NCBI RefSeq assembly: GCF_015751765.1
Contig: NZ_JADOTX010000001.1
Span: forward strand, 3,720,001 to 3,784,000
Direction: 5' to 3'
DNA: 64,000 nt
DNA from: Micromonospora ureilytica
GTDB lineage: Bacteria > Actinomycetota > Actinomycetes > Mycobacteriales > Micromonosporaceae
The translations under genes and the position numbers were made by a program. Of the stretch, positions 1 through 10,299 are shown piece after piece. Numbering within the stretch: the stretch's first letter is position 1; every line of letters starts with the position of its first letter. The notes beneath the pieces were generated by a model. The model saw only the letters and a list, made by a program, of their open reading frames with translations, was not told the DNA's origin and ran no database searches.

Positions 1-162
1 CTGGTCGCCGCCCGCGGTGACGAACCGGGCCGGGCCATGCTCGGCGCGGTCGCCCAGTCCCTGCTCTACCACTCCCCGGCCCCGGTGGTCGTCGTCCGCG
101 GCCTGGCCGAGGCGCCGCTGACCGGGCCTGGTGCCCGCCCGGCGCGGGACCAACGGCCCTGA
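1..162 (+). CDS. Universal stress protein, C-terminal fragment (cut by window start)
   Basis: Only the last 53 codons are present, read in frame 1 to a TGA at 160-162. The visible sequence ends with a typical Usp ATP-binding end: a small-residue stretch, then SLLYHSPAPVVVVR, which matches the HxxxPVxVVR end of UspA domains. The tail of about 20 residues after it is low-complexity. A DevR-like box (146-159) overlaps the last codons, so the 3' end of this gene doubles as regulatory DNA for the phosphoketolase gene. It belongs to the stress/dormancy block that follows. Confidence is good for the family and nil for the rest of the protein. Confidence 0.75.
   Translation: MVAARGDEPGRAMLGAVAQSLLYHSPAPVVVVRGLAEAPLTGPGARPARDQRP
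144..161 (+). promoter_or_regulatory. Candidate DevR/DosR-type box upstream of xfp
   Basis: GGGAC (146-150), four bases, GGCCC (155-159). It lies 68 bp before the phosphoketolase ATG and inside the 3' end of the upstream Usp gene. The same 5-4-5 pattern occurs ahead of both Acg-type genes and the devR-like gene. It resembles the DevR palindrome of other actinobacteria (GGGAC-N4-GTCCC type). Assignment is by pattern only. Confidence 0.6.
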
Positions 163-166
163 CCCC

Positions 167-205
167 GGGGCGTCCGCAGCGGCCAGGCTGAACACCGGAC
201 GCCCC
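167..205. repeat. 10-bp inverted repeat in the xfp leader
   Basis: GGGGCGTCCG (167-176) is perfectly mirrored by CGGACGCCCC (196-205) with a 19-base spacer. It sits between the Usp stop and the xfp ribosome binding site (GAGAGG, 218-223). It could be a terminator for the Usp transcript without a T-run, or a leader hairpin. Confidence 0.5.
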
Positions 206-227
206 ACTCCTACCCGCGAGAGGCAGC

Positions 228-2624
228 ATGATGGACACCGCTCTCGACGTGCACAGCGCCCTCACCGACGACGAGCTGCGCCGACTGGACGCCTACTGGC
301 GCGCCGCGAACTACCTCACCGTCGGGCAGATCTACCTGCTGGACAATCCGCTGCTGCGCGAGCCGCTGACCCCCGACGACATCAAGCCTCGACTGCTCGG
401 GCACTGGGGCACCAGCCCCGGCCTCAATCTGATCTACGCCCACCTCAACCGGATGATCGTGGCGCGCGACCTCAACGCCATGCTGGTCACCGGCCCCGGC
501 CACGGAGGCCCGGCCATCGTGGCCAACACCTGGCTGGAGGGCACCTGGTCGGAGCGCTACCACGACGTGGCGCGCGACGAGGCCGGGATGTCCCAGCTCT
601 TCCGCCAGTTCTCCTTCCCGGGCGGCATCCCCAGCCACGTGGCGGCGGACGTGCCGGGTTCGATCCACGAGGGCGGCGAGCTGGGGTACGCGTTGAGCCA
701 CGCCTACGGCGCCGCGTTCGACCACCCGGACCTGCTGGTGGCCTGCGTGATCGGCGACGGTGAGGCGGAGACCGGGCCGCTGGCCGGCAGCTGGCTCTCC
801 AACGTGTTCCTCAATCCGGCGCGCGACGGCGCGGTGCTGCCCATCCTGCACCTCAACGGCTACAAGATCGCCAACCCGACCGTGCTGGCCCGGATCCCCG
901 AGAGCGACCTGCTCGACCTCCTGCGCGGGTCGGGCTACCAGCCGTACGTGGTGGCCGGCGACGATCCCGCCCAGGTGCATCGGACCCTCGCGGCGACGCT
1001 GGACCGCGTGCTGGACGAGATCGCCGAGATCCAGCGGCGGGCCCGCTCCGGGGGCGTCGTCGAACGTCCCCGCTGGCCAATGATCATTCTGCGGACGCCG
1101 AAGGGCTGGACCGGCCCGCGTGAGGTCGACGGCACCGAGGTGGAGGGCACCTACCGCGCCCATCAGGTGCCGCTGTCGGGCGTCCGCGACAACCCGGCGC
1201 ACCTGGCCGAGTTGGAGCACTGGCTGCGCAGCTACCGGCCGGAGGAGCTGTTCGACGCGACCGGCGCGCCGGTCGACGAGCTCCTGACGTTGCCGCCGCG
1301 CGGTGACCGGCGGATGAGCGCCAACCCGGTCACCAACGGCGGCGTGGTGCTGCGCGACCTGACCCTGCCGGACTTCCGCGACTACGGCGTGGAGGTTCCC
1401 GAACCGGGTACGCCGATCGCCGGCGCGACAGGGGTGCTCGGCCCGTGGATCCGTGACGTCATCAGCGCCAACCCGCAGACGTTCCGGCTGTTCGGCCCGG
1501 ACGAGGTCGCGTCCAACCGGCTGGGCGCCGCGTTCGAGGTGACCGACCGGGTCTGGGTTGCCGCCACAGTGCCCGGCGACGACCACCTCTCCCCGGACGG
1601 GCGGGTCATGGAGGTGCTCTCCGAGCACCTGTGCCAGGGCTGGCTGGAGGGCTACCTGTTGACCGGCCGGCACGGTGTGTTCACCAGCTACGAGGCGTTC
1701 ATCCACATCGTCGACTCGATGCTCAACCAGCACGCCAAGTGGCTGAAGGTGACCCGGGCCATCCCCTGGCGGCAGCCGATCGCCTCGCTGAACTACCTGC
1801 TCTCCAGCCACGTCTGGCGGCAGGACCACAACGGCTTCTCCCACCAGGACCCGGGCTTCATCGACCACGTCGTCAACAAGAAGGCCGAGGTGGTGCGGGT
1901 CTATCTGCCACCGGACGCGAACACGCTGCTCGCCACGATGGACCACTGCCTGCGCAGCCGGCACTACATCAACGTGGTGGTGGCCGGTAAGCAGGCGGCG
2001 CCGAACTGGCTGACGATGACCGAGGCGATCCAGCACACCCGCCGTGGCCTGGGCATCTGGGAGTGGGCCAGCAACGACGGCGGCACCGAGCCGGACGTGG
2101 TGCTCGCCTGCTGCGGAGACGTGCCCACCCTGGAGACGTTGGCCGCCGTCGAACTGCTGCGCCAGAACCTCCCGGAGTTGAAGGTGCGCCTGGTCAACGT
2201 GGTCGACCTGATGCGACTCCAGCCGGACACCGAGCACCCCCACGGCCTCACCGACAACGAGTTCGACACCATCTTCACCGAGGACCGGCCGATCATCTTC
2301 GCGTACCACGGTTACCCGTGGCTGATCCACCGACTCACCTACCGCCGCAGCAACCACGACAACCTGCACGTGCGCGGTTACAAGGAGGAGGGCACCACCA
2401 CCACCCCGTTCGACATGGTGATGCTCAACGACCTGGACCGCTTCCACCTGGTCATCGACGTCATCGACCGGGTACCCGGCCTGGCCGCCCGCGCCGCGCA
2501 CCTGCGCCAACGGATGGTCGACGCCCGGCAGGCAGCCCGCGACTACACCCGCCAGTACGGCGAGGACGACCCCCAGGTCGCCGAATGGCGCTGGGTCCGC
2601 GACACCGACCCGACCGCCCCCTGA
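228..2624 (+). CDS. xfp: Phosphoketolase (xylulose-5-phosphate/fructose-6-phosphate)
   Basis: Thiamine-diphosphate enzyme expected to cleave xylulose 5-phosphate (and/or fructose 6-phosphate) with phosphate to acetyl phosphate plus glyceraldehyde 3-phosphate (or erythrose 4-phosphate). The 798 residues match the usual length of about 790. The N-terminal [11 protein letters not shown] and GPGHGGPA stretches (about 57-95) and [14 protein letters not shown] (about 176-189), which is the ThDP/metal motif, are diagnostic. The start is ATG 228, 4 bases after GAGAGG; a second ATG follows directly. The Usp gene starts 11 bp downstream, so the two are probably cotranscribed. The upstream DevR-like box suggests induction under low oxygen. 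Substrate preference cannot be read from the sequence. Confidence 0.95.
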   Translation: MMDTALDVHSALTDDELRRLDAYWRAANYLTVGQIYLLDNPLLREPLTPDDIKPRLLGHWGTSPGLNLIYAHLNRMIVARDLNAMLVTGPGHGGPAIVANTWLEGTWSERYHDVARDEAGMSQLFRQFSFPGGIPSHVAADVPGSIHEGGELGYALSHAYGAAFDHPDLLVACVIGDGEAETGPLAGSWLSNVFLNPARDGAVLPILHLNGYKIANPTVLARIPESDLLDLLRGSGYQPYVVAGDDPAQVHRTLAATLDRVLDEIAEIQRRARSGGVVERPRWPMIILRTPKGWTGPREVDGTEVEGTYRAHQVPLSGVRDNPAHLAELEHWLRSYRPEELFDATGAPVDELLTLPPRGDRRMSANPVTNGGVVLRDLTLPDFRDYGVEVPEPGTPIAGATGVLGPWIRDVISANPQTFRLFGPDEVASNRLGAAFEVTDRVWVAATVPGDDHLSPDGRVMEVLSEHLCQGWLEGYLLTGRHGVFTSYEAFIHIVDSMLNQHAKWLKVTRAIPWRQPIASLNYLLSSHVWRQDHNGFSHQDPGFIDHVVNKKAEVVRVYLPPDANTLLATMDHCLRSRHYINVVVAGKQAAPNWLTMTEAIQHTRRGLGIWEWASNDGGTEPDVVLACCGDVPTLETLAAVELLRQNLPELKVRLVNVVDLMRLQPDTEHPHGLTDNEFDTIFTEDRPIIFAYHGYPWLIHRLTYRRSNHDNLHVRGYKEEGTTTTPFDMVMLNDLDRFHLVIDVIDRVPGLAARAAHLRQRMVDARQAARDYTRQYGEDDPQVAEWRWVRDTDPTAP

Positions 2625-2635
2625 AGGAGAACGAC

Positions 2636-3493
2636 GTGCGCGATGCGGAGATCCTGGTCGGCTACGACGGCTCCACCGACGCCTCGGTGGCCCTGAACTG
2701 GGCAGTGGAGGAGGCGCAGCGCAGCGGCCAGCCGGTGCGGCTGGCGTACGTCTTCGAATGGCTGACCGTGGCCAGCTGGGTCGGTCCGGGCGTGGCCCCC
2801 GGCGTGTGGCCCGACGACACCGCCCGCCGGCAGGTCGACGACCTGGTCCGCAAGGCCGCGGCGGACGCCGCCGCGGCCAACCCCGGGCTGCGGATCACCG
2901 GCGAGGTGTACGACGGGCCGCCCGCTCTGGTGTTGCAGGAACGCTCCGCCGAGGCCGGGATGCTGGTGCTCGGCAGCCGAGGCCACGGCGGATTCGGCGG
3001 CCTGCTGGCCGGGTCGACTGCGGTGTCGGTCGCCGCGCACGCCCACTGCCCGGTCGTGGTGGTGCGGGACGGGGTCGGCAGCACCGCGACCGACACGTCG
3101 AACCGCCCGGTGGTGGTCGGGGTGGACGGCTCGGAACCGTCGCTGGTGGCGCTCGGCTTCGCCGCCGAACGGGCGGCGCAGCGGCAGCTGCCGCTGCGCG
3201 TCCTGCACGCCTGGACACCGGGTCCCGGCGGGGCGGCCGGGGTGCCCGACGAGCGGGCCGCCGTGGAGCAGGCGCTGGAGCCGTGGCGGCGAACGTTTCC
3301 CGAGGTGGCGGTGACCGTCGACCTGGAGTCGACGAGCCCGTCGGCGATGCTGATCGAGGCGAGTCGGGACGCGCGGCTGGTCGTGGTCGGCAGCCGGGGC
3401 CGGGGCGGGCTGGCCGGCATGCTGCTCGGCTCGGTCAGCCAACAGCTCATCCAGCACGCCAACTGCCCGGTCGCCGTGGTCCGCGAACGCTGA
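2636..3493 (+). CDS. Tandem-domain universal stress protein
   Basis: 285 residues with two Usp domains, roughly 1-145 and 150-285. Each opens with a V-G-x-D-G-S strand (LVGYDGSTDAS, VVGVDGSEPS) and closes with the ATP-binding glycine pattern (GSRGHGGFGGLLAGS and GSRGRGGLAGMLLGS) followed by HxxCPVxVV. Two-domain Usp proteins of this type are common DevR-regulon members in mycobacteria. The start is GTG 2636, preceded by AAGGAGA at 2625-2631; the gene follows xfp by 11 bp. It probably binds ATP in the cytosol; its target is unknown. Confidence 0.92.
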   Translation: MRDAEILVGYDGSTDASVALNWAVEEAQRSGQPVRLAYVFEWLTVASWVGPGVAPGVWPDDTARRQVDDLVRKAAADAAAANPGLRITGEVYDGPPALVLQERSAEAGMLVLGSRGHGGFGGLLAGSTAVSVAAHAHCPVVVVRDGVGSTATDTSNRPVVVGVDGSEPSLVALGFAAERAAQRQLPLRVLHAWTPGPGGAAGVPDERAAVEQALEPWRRTFPEVAVTVDLESTSPSAMLIEASRDARLVVVGSRGRGGLAGMLLGSVSQQLIQHANCPVAVVRER

Positions 3494-3521
3494 CCACCGC
3501 AGGCACAACGACCCAACGGGG

Positions 3522-3539
3522 TCGGGACCTGTGGCCCTG
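3522..3539 (+). promoter_or_regulatory. Candidate DevR/DosR-type box upstream of first Acg-type gene
   Basis: TCGGGACCTGTGGCCCTG: GGGAC at 3524-3528 and GGCCC at 3533-3537, spacer CTGT. It lies 82 bp before the ATG at 3620. The flanking TC and TG are the same as in the box at 7117-7134. Confidence 0.65.
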
Positions 3540-3595
3540 CGGGCACAGCGCCGAAGGCCACAGGATGAGACGGCGAGCCGCTGTACGGCTCGCCG
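3528..3595. repeat. Two consecutive hairpins in the Usp/Acg intergenic region
   Basis: First dyad: CCTGTGGCC (3528-3536) against GGCCACAGG (3556-3564), perfect 9 bp, overlapping the DevR-like box. Second dyad: CGGCGAGCCG (3571-3580) against CGGCTCGCCG (3586-3595), perfect 10 bp with a 5-base loop, ending 10 bases before the ribosome binding site GGAAAGG (3605-3611). There is no T-run, so this could be a Usp terminator or a leader structure of the Acg-type mRNA. Confidence 0.55.
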
Positions 3596-3619
3596 AGCAG
3601 AGACGGAAAGGTCGTGACC

Positions 3620-6374
<2,755 letters not shown>

Positions 6375-6389
6375 CCCCGGCGACTCAGG

Positions 6390-7028
6390 TCAGGGCGTCT
6401 TGCCGAGCAGCCGAGTGGCCAGGACGGCGGCCTGCGTGCGGCGCTCCAGGCCCAGCTTTGCCAGCACGCTGGACACGTAGTTCTTCACAGTCTTCTCCGC
6501 CAGGAACATCCGCCCGGCGATCTCCCGGTTGGTCAGCCCCTCCGCGACGTACTCCAGGATCCGCCGCTCCTGCTCGGTGAGCGACCTCAGTTCGCGCGGC
6601 TGCTCGACGCCGTTGCGGATGCGCTCCAGCACCCGGGCGGTGATCGCCGGGTCGAGCAGCGACTGCCCGGCCGCGACGCGGCGCACCGCGTCGACCAGGT
6701 CGGTGCCACGGATCTGCTTGAGCACGTACCCGGCGGCGCCCGCCATGATCGCCGCGAACAGGGCCTCGTCGTCCTCGTACGAGGTGAGGATCAGTCCCTT
6801 GATGGACGAGTCGACGGCGCGCACGTCCCGGCACACGTCGATGCCGTTGCCGTCGGGTAGCCGCGCGTCGAGGATCGCCACGTCGGGCCGCAACGCCGGG
6901 ATGCGGCGAGCCGCCTCCTGCGCCGAGCCGGACTCGCCGACCACCTCGATGTCGCCGCTGCTCTGCAACAGGTCGGCCAGGCCACGGCGGACGACCTCAT
7001 GGTCGTCGAGGAGGAACACACGGATCAT
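6390..7028 (-). CDS. devR: DevR/DosR-like NarL-family response regulator
   Basis: 212 residues. Receiver domain 1-120 with phospho-acceptor Asp54 (ILDARLPDGNG), Thr82 (LTSY) and Lys104, then a LuxR-type helix-turn-helix at about 148-210. The recognition helix AEKTVKNYVSSVLAKLG contains Lys179, Lys182 and Asn183, the same residues and numbers as the DNA contacts of M. tuberculosis DosR; AGRMFLAEKTVKNYVS is nearly identical to DosR. It should activate stress genes carrying the GGGAC-N4-GGCCC box. One such box lies 36 bp upstream of its own ATG, suggesting autoregulation. Unlike in mycobacteria it is convergent with its kinase rather than in one operon. Confidence 0.95.
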   Translation of the reverse strand: MIRVFLLDDHEVVRRGLADLLQSSGDIEVVGESGSAQEAARRIPALRPDVAILDARLPDGNGIDVCRDVRAVDSSIKGLILTSYEDDEALFAAIMAGAAGYVLKQIRGTDLVDAVRRVAAGQSLLDPAITARVLERIRNGVEQPRELRSLTEQERRILEYVAEGLTNREIAGRMFLAEKTVKNYVSSVLAKLGLERRTQAAVLATRLLGKTP

Positions 7029-7062
7029 CCTTCGTTTCTACCCGCTGCCCACGGCCCGCCGC

Positions 7063-7080
7063 ACGGGCCGAAGGTCCCGA
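7063..7080 (-). promoter_or_regulatory. Candidate DevR box, devR side of divergent promoter
   Basis: Read on the minus strand it is GGGAC-CTTC-GGCCC (plus-strand 7078 to 7065), 36 bp upstream of the devR ATG. Together with the box at 7117-7134 it makes a two-box divergent control region between devR and the second Acg-type gene. Confidence 0.65.
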
Positions 7081-7116
7081 CCGGCACGCGGCGAGCGGGC
7101 GTTCGGACCCGACCGG

Positions 7117-7134
7117 TCGGGACGTCCGGCCCTG
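7117..7134 (+). promoter_or_regulatory. Candidate DevR box, Acg-type gene side of divergent promoter
   Basis: GGGAC (7119-7123), GTCC, GGCCC (7128-7132), 92 bp upstream of the second Acg-type ATG. It overlaps a 14-bp palindrome CCCGACCGGTCGGG (7108-7121). Confidence 0.65.
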
Positions 7135-7224
7135 CGCGACGGGCCATCGAACGATGGACCGTGGGGGTGCGCCGGGCACCGCGGCACCATCCGGCGACCG
7201 GCCCAGCGGGAGAGGAGCACCGTC

Positions 7225-8199
7225 ATGGACATCGGCTACACCGCAGCCCAGCTGCGGGCCGCCGCCGTGGACGCGGTCCGGGCACCGTCGTTGCACAACA
7301 CCCAGCCATGGCGGCTACGGCTGCGCGCCGGGGGCATCGAGGTGCTGGCCGACCCCGGCCGTCGGCTGCCGGCGACCGATCCGAGCGGGTGGGGTGTCCG
7401 GATCGCCTGCGGGGCGGCGCTTTTCAACCTGCGGATCGCCCTGGCCGTCACCGGTCCCCCGCCCCGGGTGCGACTACGCCCCGACCCGGCCGAGCCGGAC
7501 CTGCTGGCCCGGCTGGTGCCGGACACCCCGCGCCGGCCCACCCCCACCGAACAGAGCCTGTACGCGGCCATCCCCCGCCGGTTCAGCAACCGCCTGCCGT
7601 TCTGGCCGGACCCGGTGCCGGCCGACGCCCGGTGGCTCCTCGGCGAGGCGGCCCGTATCGAGCAGTGCTGGTTGGAGCTGCTGATCGGGGTGAGCGCGGT
7701 CTCCGCGTTCGGCGAGATCGCCCGCAGCGCGCACCGGGTGCTGGAGCGGGACCCCGCGTACCGGGCCGAACGGGATGGCTGGCTGCGCCGGGAGTTCACC
7801 CCGGACGGCGTACCCGCGTCGGCCGGGGGTCCGCAGGGCGAGCCGCAGGATGTCCTCCCGACCCGCGGCTACGGTGGGCGCGACCGTGCCCCCGGGCGGG
7901 ACTTCGAACCGGAACCCCTGGTGGGGGTGTTGGGCTCGGTGGGCAACACCGCCGTGGACCAGGTGATCGCCGGGCAGGCCCTGCAACGGCTGCTGCTCAC
8001 CGCAACGGATGCCGGGCTCAGCGTGTCGATGCTCTCCCAGCCGATCGAGGTGGCCCCGGCGCGGGAGCAACTGCGGCTGTCGCTGGGGCGATTCGGCACA
8101 CCGCAGATGGTGTTGCGGATCGGGTACGGCCAACCGGGCCGACCGACCCCCCGACGCAGCGTCGACGAGGTGCTGGACCTGCCGGTGGTGCCCGCCTGA
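7225..8199 (+). CDS. Second Acg-family FMN-binding nitroreductase-like protein
   Basis: 324 residues, a diverged paralogue of the protein encoded at 3620-4603. It keeps APSLHNTQPWRLRL (about 22-35), RRFSNRLPF in place of RHTDRRPV, and the C-terminal half-domain ending in FGTPQMVLRIGYG, where the paralogue has IGFPYLVLRLGI. A Gly-Pro-rich insertion of about 30 residues lies near the middle (about 190-225). ATG 7225 has GGGAGAGGAG (7208-7217) 7 bases upstream. It is divergent from devR with two DevR-like boxes between them, which supports hypoxic induction. Cofactor and substrate are unproven. Confidence 0.88.
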   Translation: MDIGYTAAQLRAAAVDAVRAPSLHNTQPWRLRLRAGGIEVLADPGRRLPATDPSGWGVRIACGAALFNLRIALAVTGPPPRVRLRPDPAEPDLLARLVPDTPRRPTPTEQSLYAAIPRRFSNRLPFWPDPVPADARWLLGEAARIEQCWLELLIGVSAVSAFGEIARSAHRVLERDPAYRAERDGWLRREFTPDGVPASAGGPQGEPQDVLPTRGYGGRDRAPGRDFEPEPLVGVLGSVGNTAVDQVIAGQALQRLLLTATDAGLSVSMLSQPIEVAPAREQLRLSLGRFGTPQMVLRIGYGQPGRPTPRRSVDEVLDLPVVPA

Positions 8200-8220
8200 C
8201 CGCGTCGCCGGCGGGCCCGC

Positions 8221-8453
8221 TCAGGCGGCGAGCACGGCGGCCTCCACTGTCGGGTCCAGCCCGATCGAGCTGCGCTGCGGTCGCCCGGCGCGCGGTGGAA
8301 CCTCACCTACCTCGCGCAGCCAGCGTGTACGCCGGACGGCACCGCGCCGTGCAGCCCCCGGTTGAACCCCGTCACCGACCAACCGCGGCGCACGGCCTCG
8401 GTGACCGTGGCCCCGCCGACGAAGCCTGTACCGCCCAGCACCAGAAGTCTCAT
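8221..8453 (-). pseudogene. NAD-dependent epimerase remnant with large internal deletion
   Basis: On the minus strand an ATG at 8453 starts a clean Rossmann N-terminus (MRLLVLGGTGFVGGATV, then WSVTGFNRG) of an NAD-dependent epimerase/dehydratase. After about 45 residues the frame runs to a stop at 8307-8309, while another frame carries a plausible epimerase C-terminus (VGEVPPRAGRPQRSSIGLDP, then VEAAVLAA and a stop at 8221). A normal member has roughly 320-340 residues, so most of the middle is missing and head and tail are out of frame. I read this as a decayed gene; the C-terminal match is from memory of the family and less certain than the N-terminal one. Confidence 0.6.
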
Positions 8454-8640
8454 GCCCTCCACCCTGCCGAGACGGGTCGGCGCAGGACACCCCTGTTCAC
8501 CGGCAGCGGATCTGCCCCTGGCAGAACCCGCCCGAGGCATGGTCAACTGAGCCGCCGATTGCGAAACTGCTTCAATCTGCGCGGGCCCGACCACTACCCG
8601 AGGCTGGCTCGACGTCGGCACGACCCGGACGGAGAAGGGG
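8454..8640. other. Intergenic region ahead of the ABC/FtsX operon
   Basis: No convincing gene. It should contain the promoter of the four-gene ABC operon; I see GGAGAAGGGG at 8630-8639 as the ribosome site of the first ATPase, but no clear -35/-10 pair or operator dyad. Confidence 0.4.
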
Positions 8641-9573
8641 ATGACCAGCACACCGCTGTCCCTGCCACAGCCATCCGAGCGGGCGCCCGAGTTCGGCCGG
8701 GACGCGCTCATCGTCTGCGAGAACCTGGTGCGGATTTACCAGACCGGTTCGATCGAGGTGCAGGCACTGCAGGGACTGGACCTGGCCGTGGAGAGCGGTG
8801 AACTGGTCGCCGTCGTCGGCGCCTCCGGGTCGGGCAAGTCGACGCTGCTCTCCATCCTGGCCGGCATCGACGCCCCCACCGCCGGGCGGGTCCGGGTCGA
8901 CAGGTGGAATCTGCTGGCGATGTCCCGCGCGGACCGGGTGAACTACCGCCGGCACACCGTCGGGTTCGTGCGGCAGCAGACGGCGAGCAACCTGATCCCC
9001 TACCTGACCGCACGGGAGATGGTGGACCTGCCGATGACGGCGGCCCGGACCGCGAAGGAGGAGCGCCGGGAACGCGCGGCCGAGCTGCTGGACAGCCTCG
9101 GTGTCGCCGACTGCGCCGATCGGCGCCCCGGGCAACTCTCCGGAGGGCAGCAGATGCGAGTCGCGATCGCGGTGGCGCTGGCCAACCAGCCGCGGGTCCT
9201 GCTGGCCGACGAGCCGACCGGCGAGCTGGACGCCGCCACGTCCGCGGAGGTCTTCGGCGTGCTGCGGGACGTCAACCGGCGGTACGGCGTCACAGTTGTC
9301 GTGGTGACCCACGATCCGGAGGTCAGCGGCCAGGTCGAACGGACCGTCGCGATCCGGGATGGGCGCACCAGCAGCGAGGTGCTGCGCCGCGCCACCACCG
9401 ACGCGGAGGGCGACACGCACATGATCGCCGAGGAGTACGCCGTGATGGACCGGGCCGGGCGGGTCCAGGTGCCCCGCGAGTTCCGCCAGGCGCTGGCGCT
9501 GACCCGACGGGTCCGGCTGGCCCTGGAACCCGACCACATCACGATCCGCCCCGACTCGGGAAGCGGCGAATGA
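8641..9573 (+). CDS. ABC transporter ATPase (MacB/LolD-type) with AbrB-like tail
   Basis: 310 residues. Walker A GASGSGKST (about 61-69), signature LSGGQQMRVAIA (about 168-179), Walker B VLLADEPTGE, H-loop VVVTHD. It drives the FtsX-type permeases encoded downstream. After the ATPase domain come about 45 extra residues: MDRAGRVQVPREFRQAL followed by VRLALEPDHITIRPD, whose pattern (GRVxxPxxxRxxL, then alternating strand) looks like a SpoVT/AbrB swapped-hairpin module. This tail is absent from the second ATPase. The ribosome site GGAGAAGGGG precedes the ATG. The stop overlaps the next start (ATGA at 9570-9573). Confidence 0.9.
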   Translation: MTSTPLSLPQPSERAPEFGRDALIVCENLVRIYQTGSIEVQALQGLDLAVESGELVAVVGASGSGKSTLLSILAGIDAPTAGRVRVDRWNLLAMSRADRVNYRRHTVGFVRQQTASNLIPYLTAREMVDLPMTAARTAKEERRERAAELLDSLGVADCADRRPGQLSGGQQMRVAIAVALANQPRVLLADEPTGELDAATSAEVFGVLRDVNRRYGVTVVVVTHDPEVSGQVERTVAIRDGRTSSEVLRRATTDAEGDTHMIAEEYAVMDRAGRVQVPREFRQALALTRRVRLALEPDHITIRPDSGSGE

Positions 9574-10292
9574 CCAGCGAGCCGCTGCTCAGCGTGCGCG
9601 GCCTACACCGGCGCTTCCGCACCGGGCCGACCGTCGTACACGCCCTGCGCGGCGTGTCGTTCGACGTGGCCGCCGGTTCGATGGTGGCGCTCGTCGGCCG
9701 GTCCGGCTCGGGCAAGACCACCCTGCTCAACGTCATCGGCGGCCTGGACCGCCCGGACGCCGGCACCGTGCACGTCGACGGCACCGACGTCACCGCGCTC
9801 GACGAGGACGGCCTGTCCCGGCTGCGGCGCGAGAAGGTGTCGTACGTCTTCCAGAGCTTCGGGTTGATCCCGGTGCTGTCGGCCGCGGAAAACGTCGCGG
9901 CCCCGCTGCGGATGGCCCGCGTCGCCCCGACCGAGCGCGAACGGCGGGTCGAGTTGCTGCTGGAGCTGATCGGCCTGGCCGACCACGCCCGGCAGCGGCC
10001 GGCCGAGTTGTCCGGCGGCCAGCAGCAGCGGGTGGCGATCGCCCGCGCGCTGGCCGCCTCGCCCCAGCTTCTGCTCGCCGACGAGCCCACCGGGCAACTG
10101 GACGCCGAGACAGGGCTGTCGGTGATGGCCCTGCTGCGCGGGATAGTGGAATCCGAAGGCGTCACAGTGGTGGTGTCGACGCACGACGCGGTGATGATGG
10201 CCTTGGCCGACCGGGTGATCCGCATCCACGACGGGCACCTCGACGAACAGGCGGCCGGGCAGCCGTACGCGCCCGTGCCGGACGCCGGGTGA
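9570..10292 (+). CDS. ABC transporter ATPase, second subunit (MacB/LolD-type)
   Basis: 240 residues. Walker A GRSGSGKTT (about 43-51), Q-loop YVFQSFGLIPVLSAAENV, signature LSGGQQQRVAIARALA, Walker B LLLADEPTGQLD, H-loop VVVSTHD. It is a typical ATPase of the family that energises FtsX/MacB permeases for lipoprotein, peptide or drug export. It is translationally coupled to the upstream ATPase and followed after 7 bp by the first permease. Having two different ATPases with two permeases suggests either a heteromeric complex or two transporters expressed together. Confidence 0.93.
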   Translation: MTSEPLLSVRGLHRRFRTGPTVVHALRGVSFDVAAGSMVALVGRSGSGKTTLLNVIGGLDRPDAGTVHVDGTDVTALDEDGLSRLRREKVSYVFQSFGLIPVLSAAENVAAPLRMARVAPTERERRVELLLELIGLADHARQRPAELSGGQQQRVAIARALAASPQLLLADEPTGQLDAETGLSVMALLRGIVESEGVTVVVSTHDAVMMALADRVIRIHDGHLDEQAAGQPYAPVPDAG

Positions 10293-10299
10293 CGCGACG

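Noticed and set aside
210..2510. Very long open frames opposite real genes (also 10162-13113, 14783-16150, 57997-60954)
   Set aside because: They mirror high-GC codon usage on the other strand, have no domain motifs and overlap well supported genes such as xfp, the permeases and sbcC.
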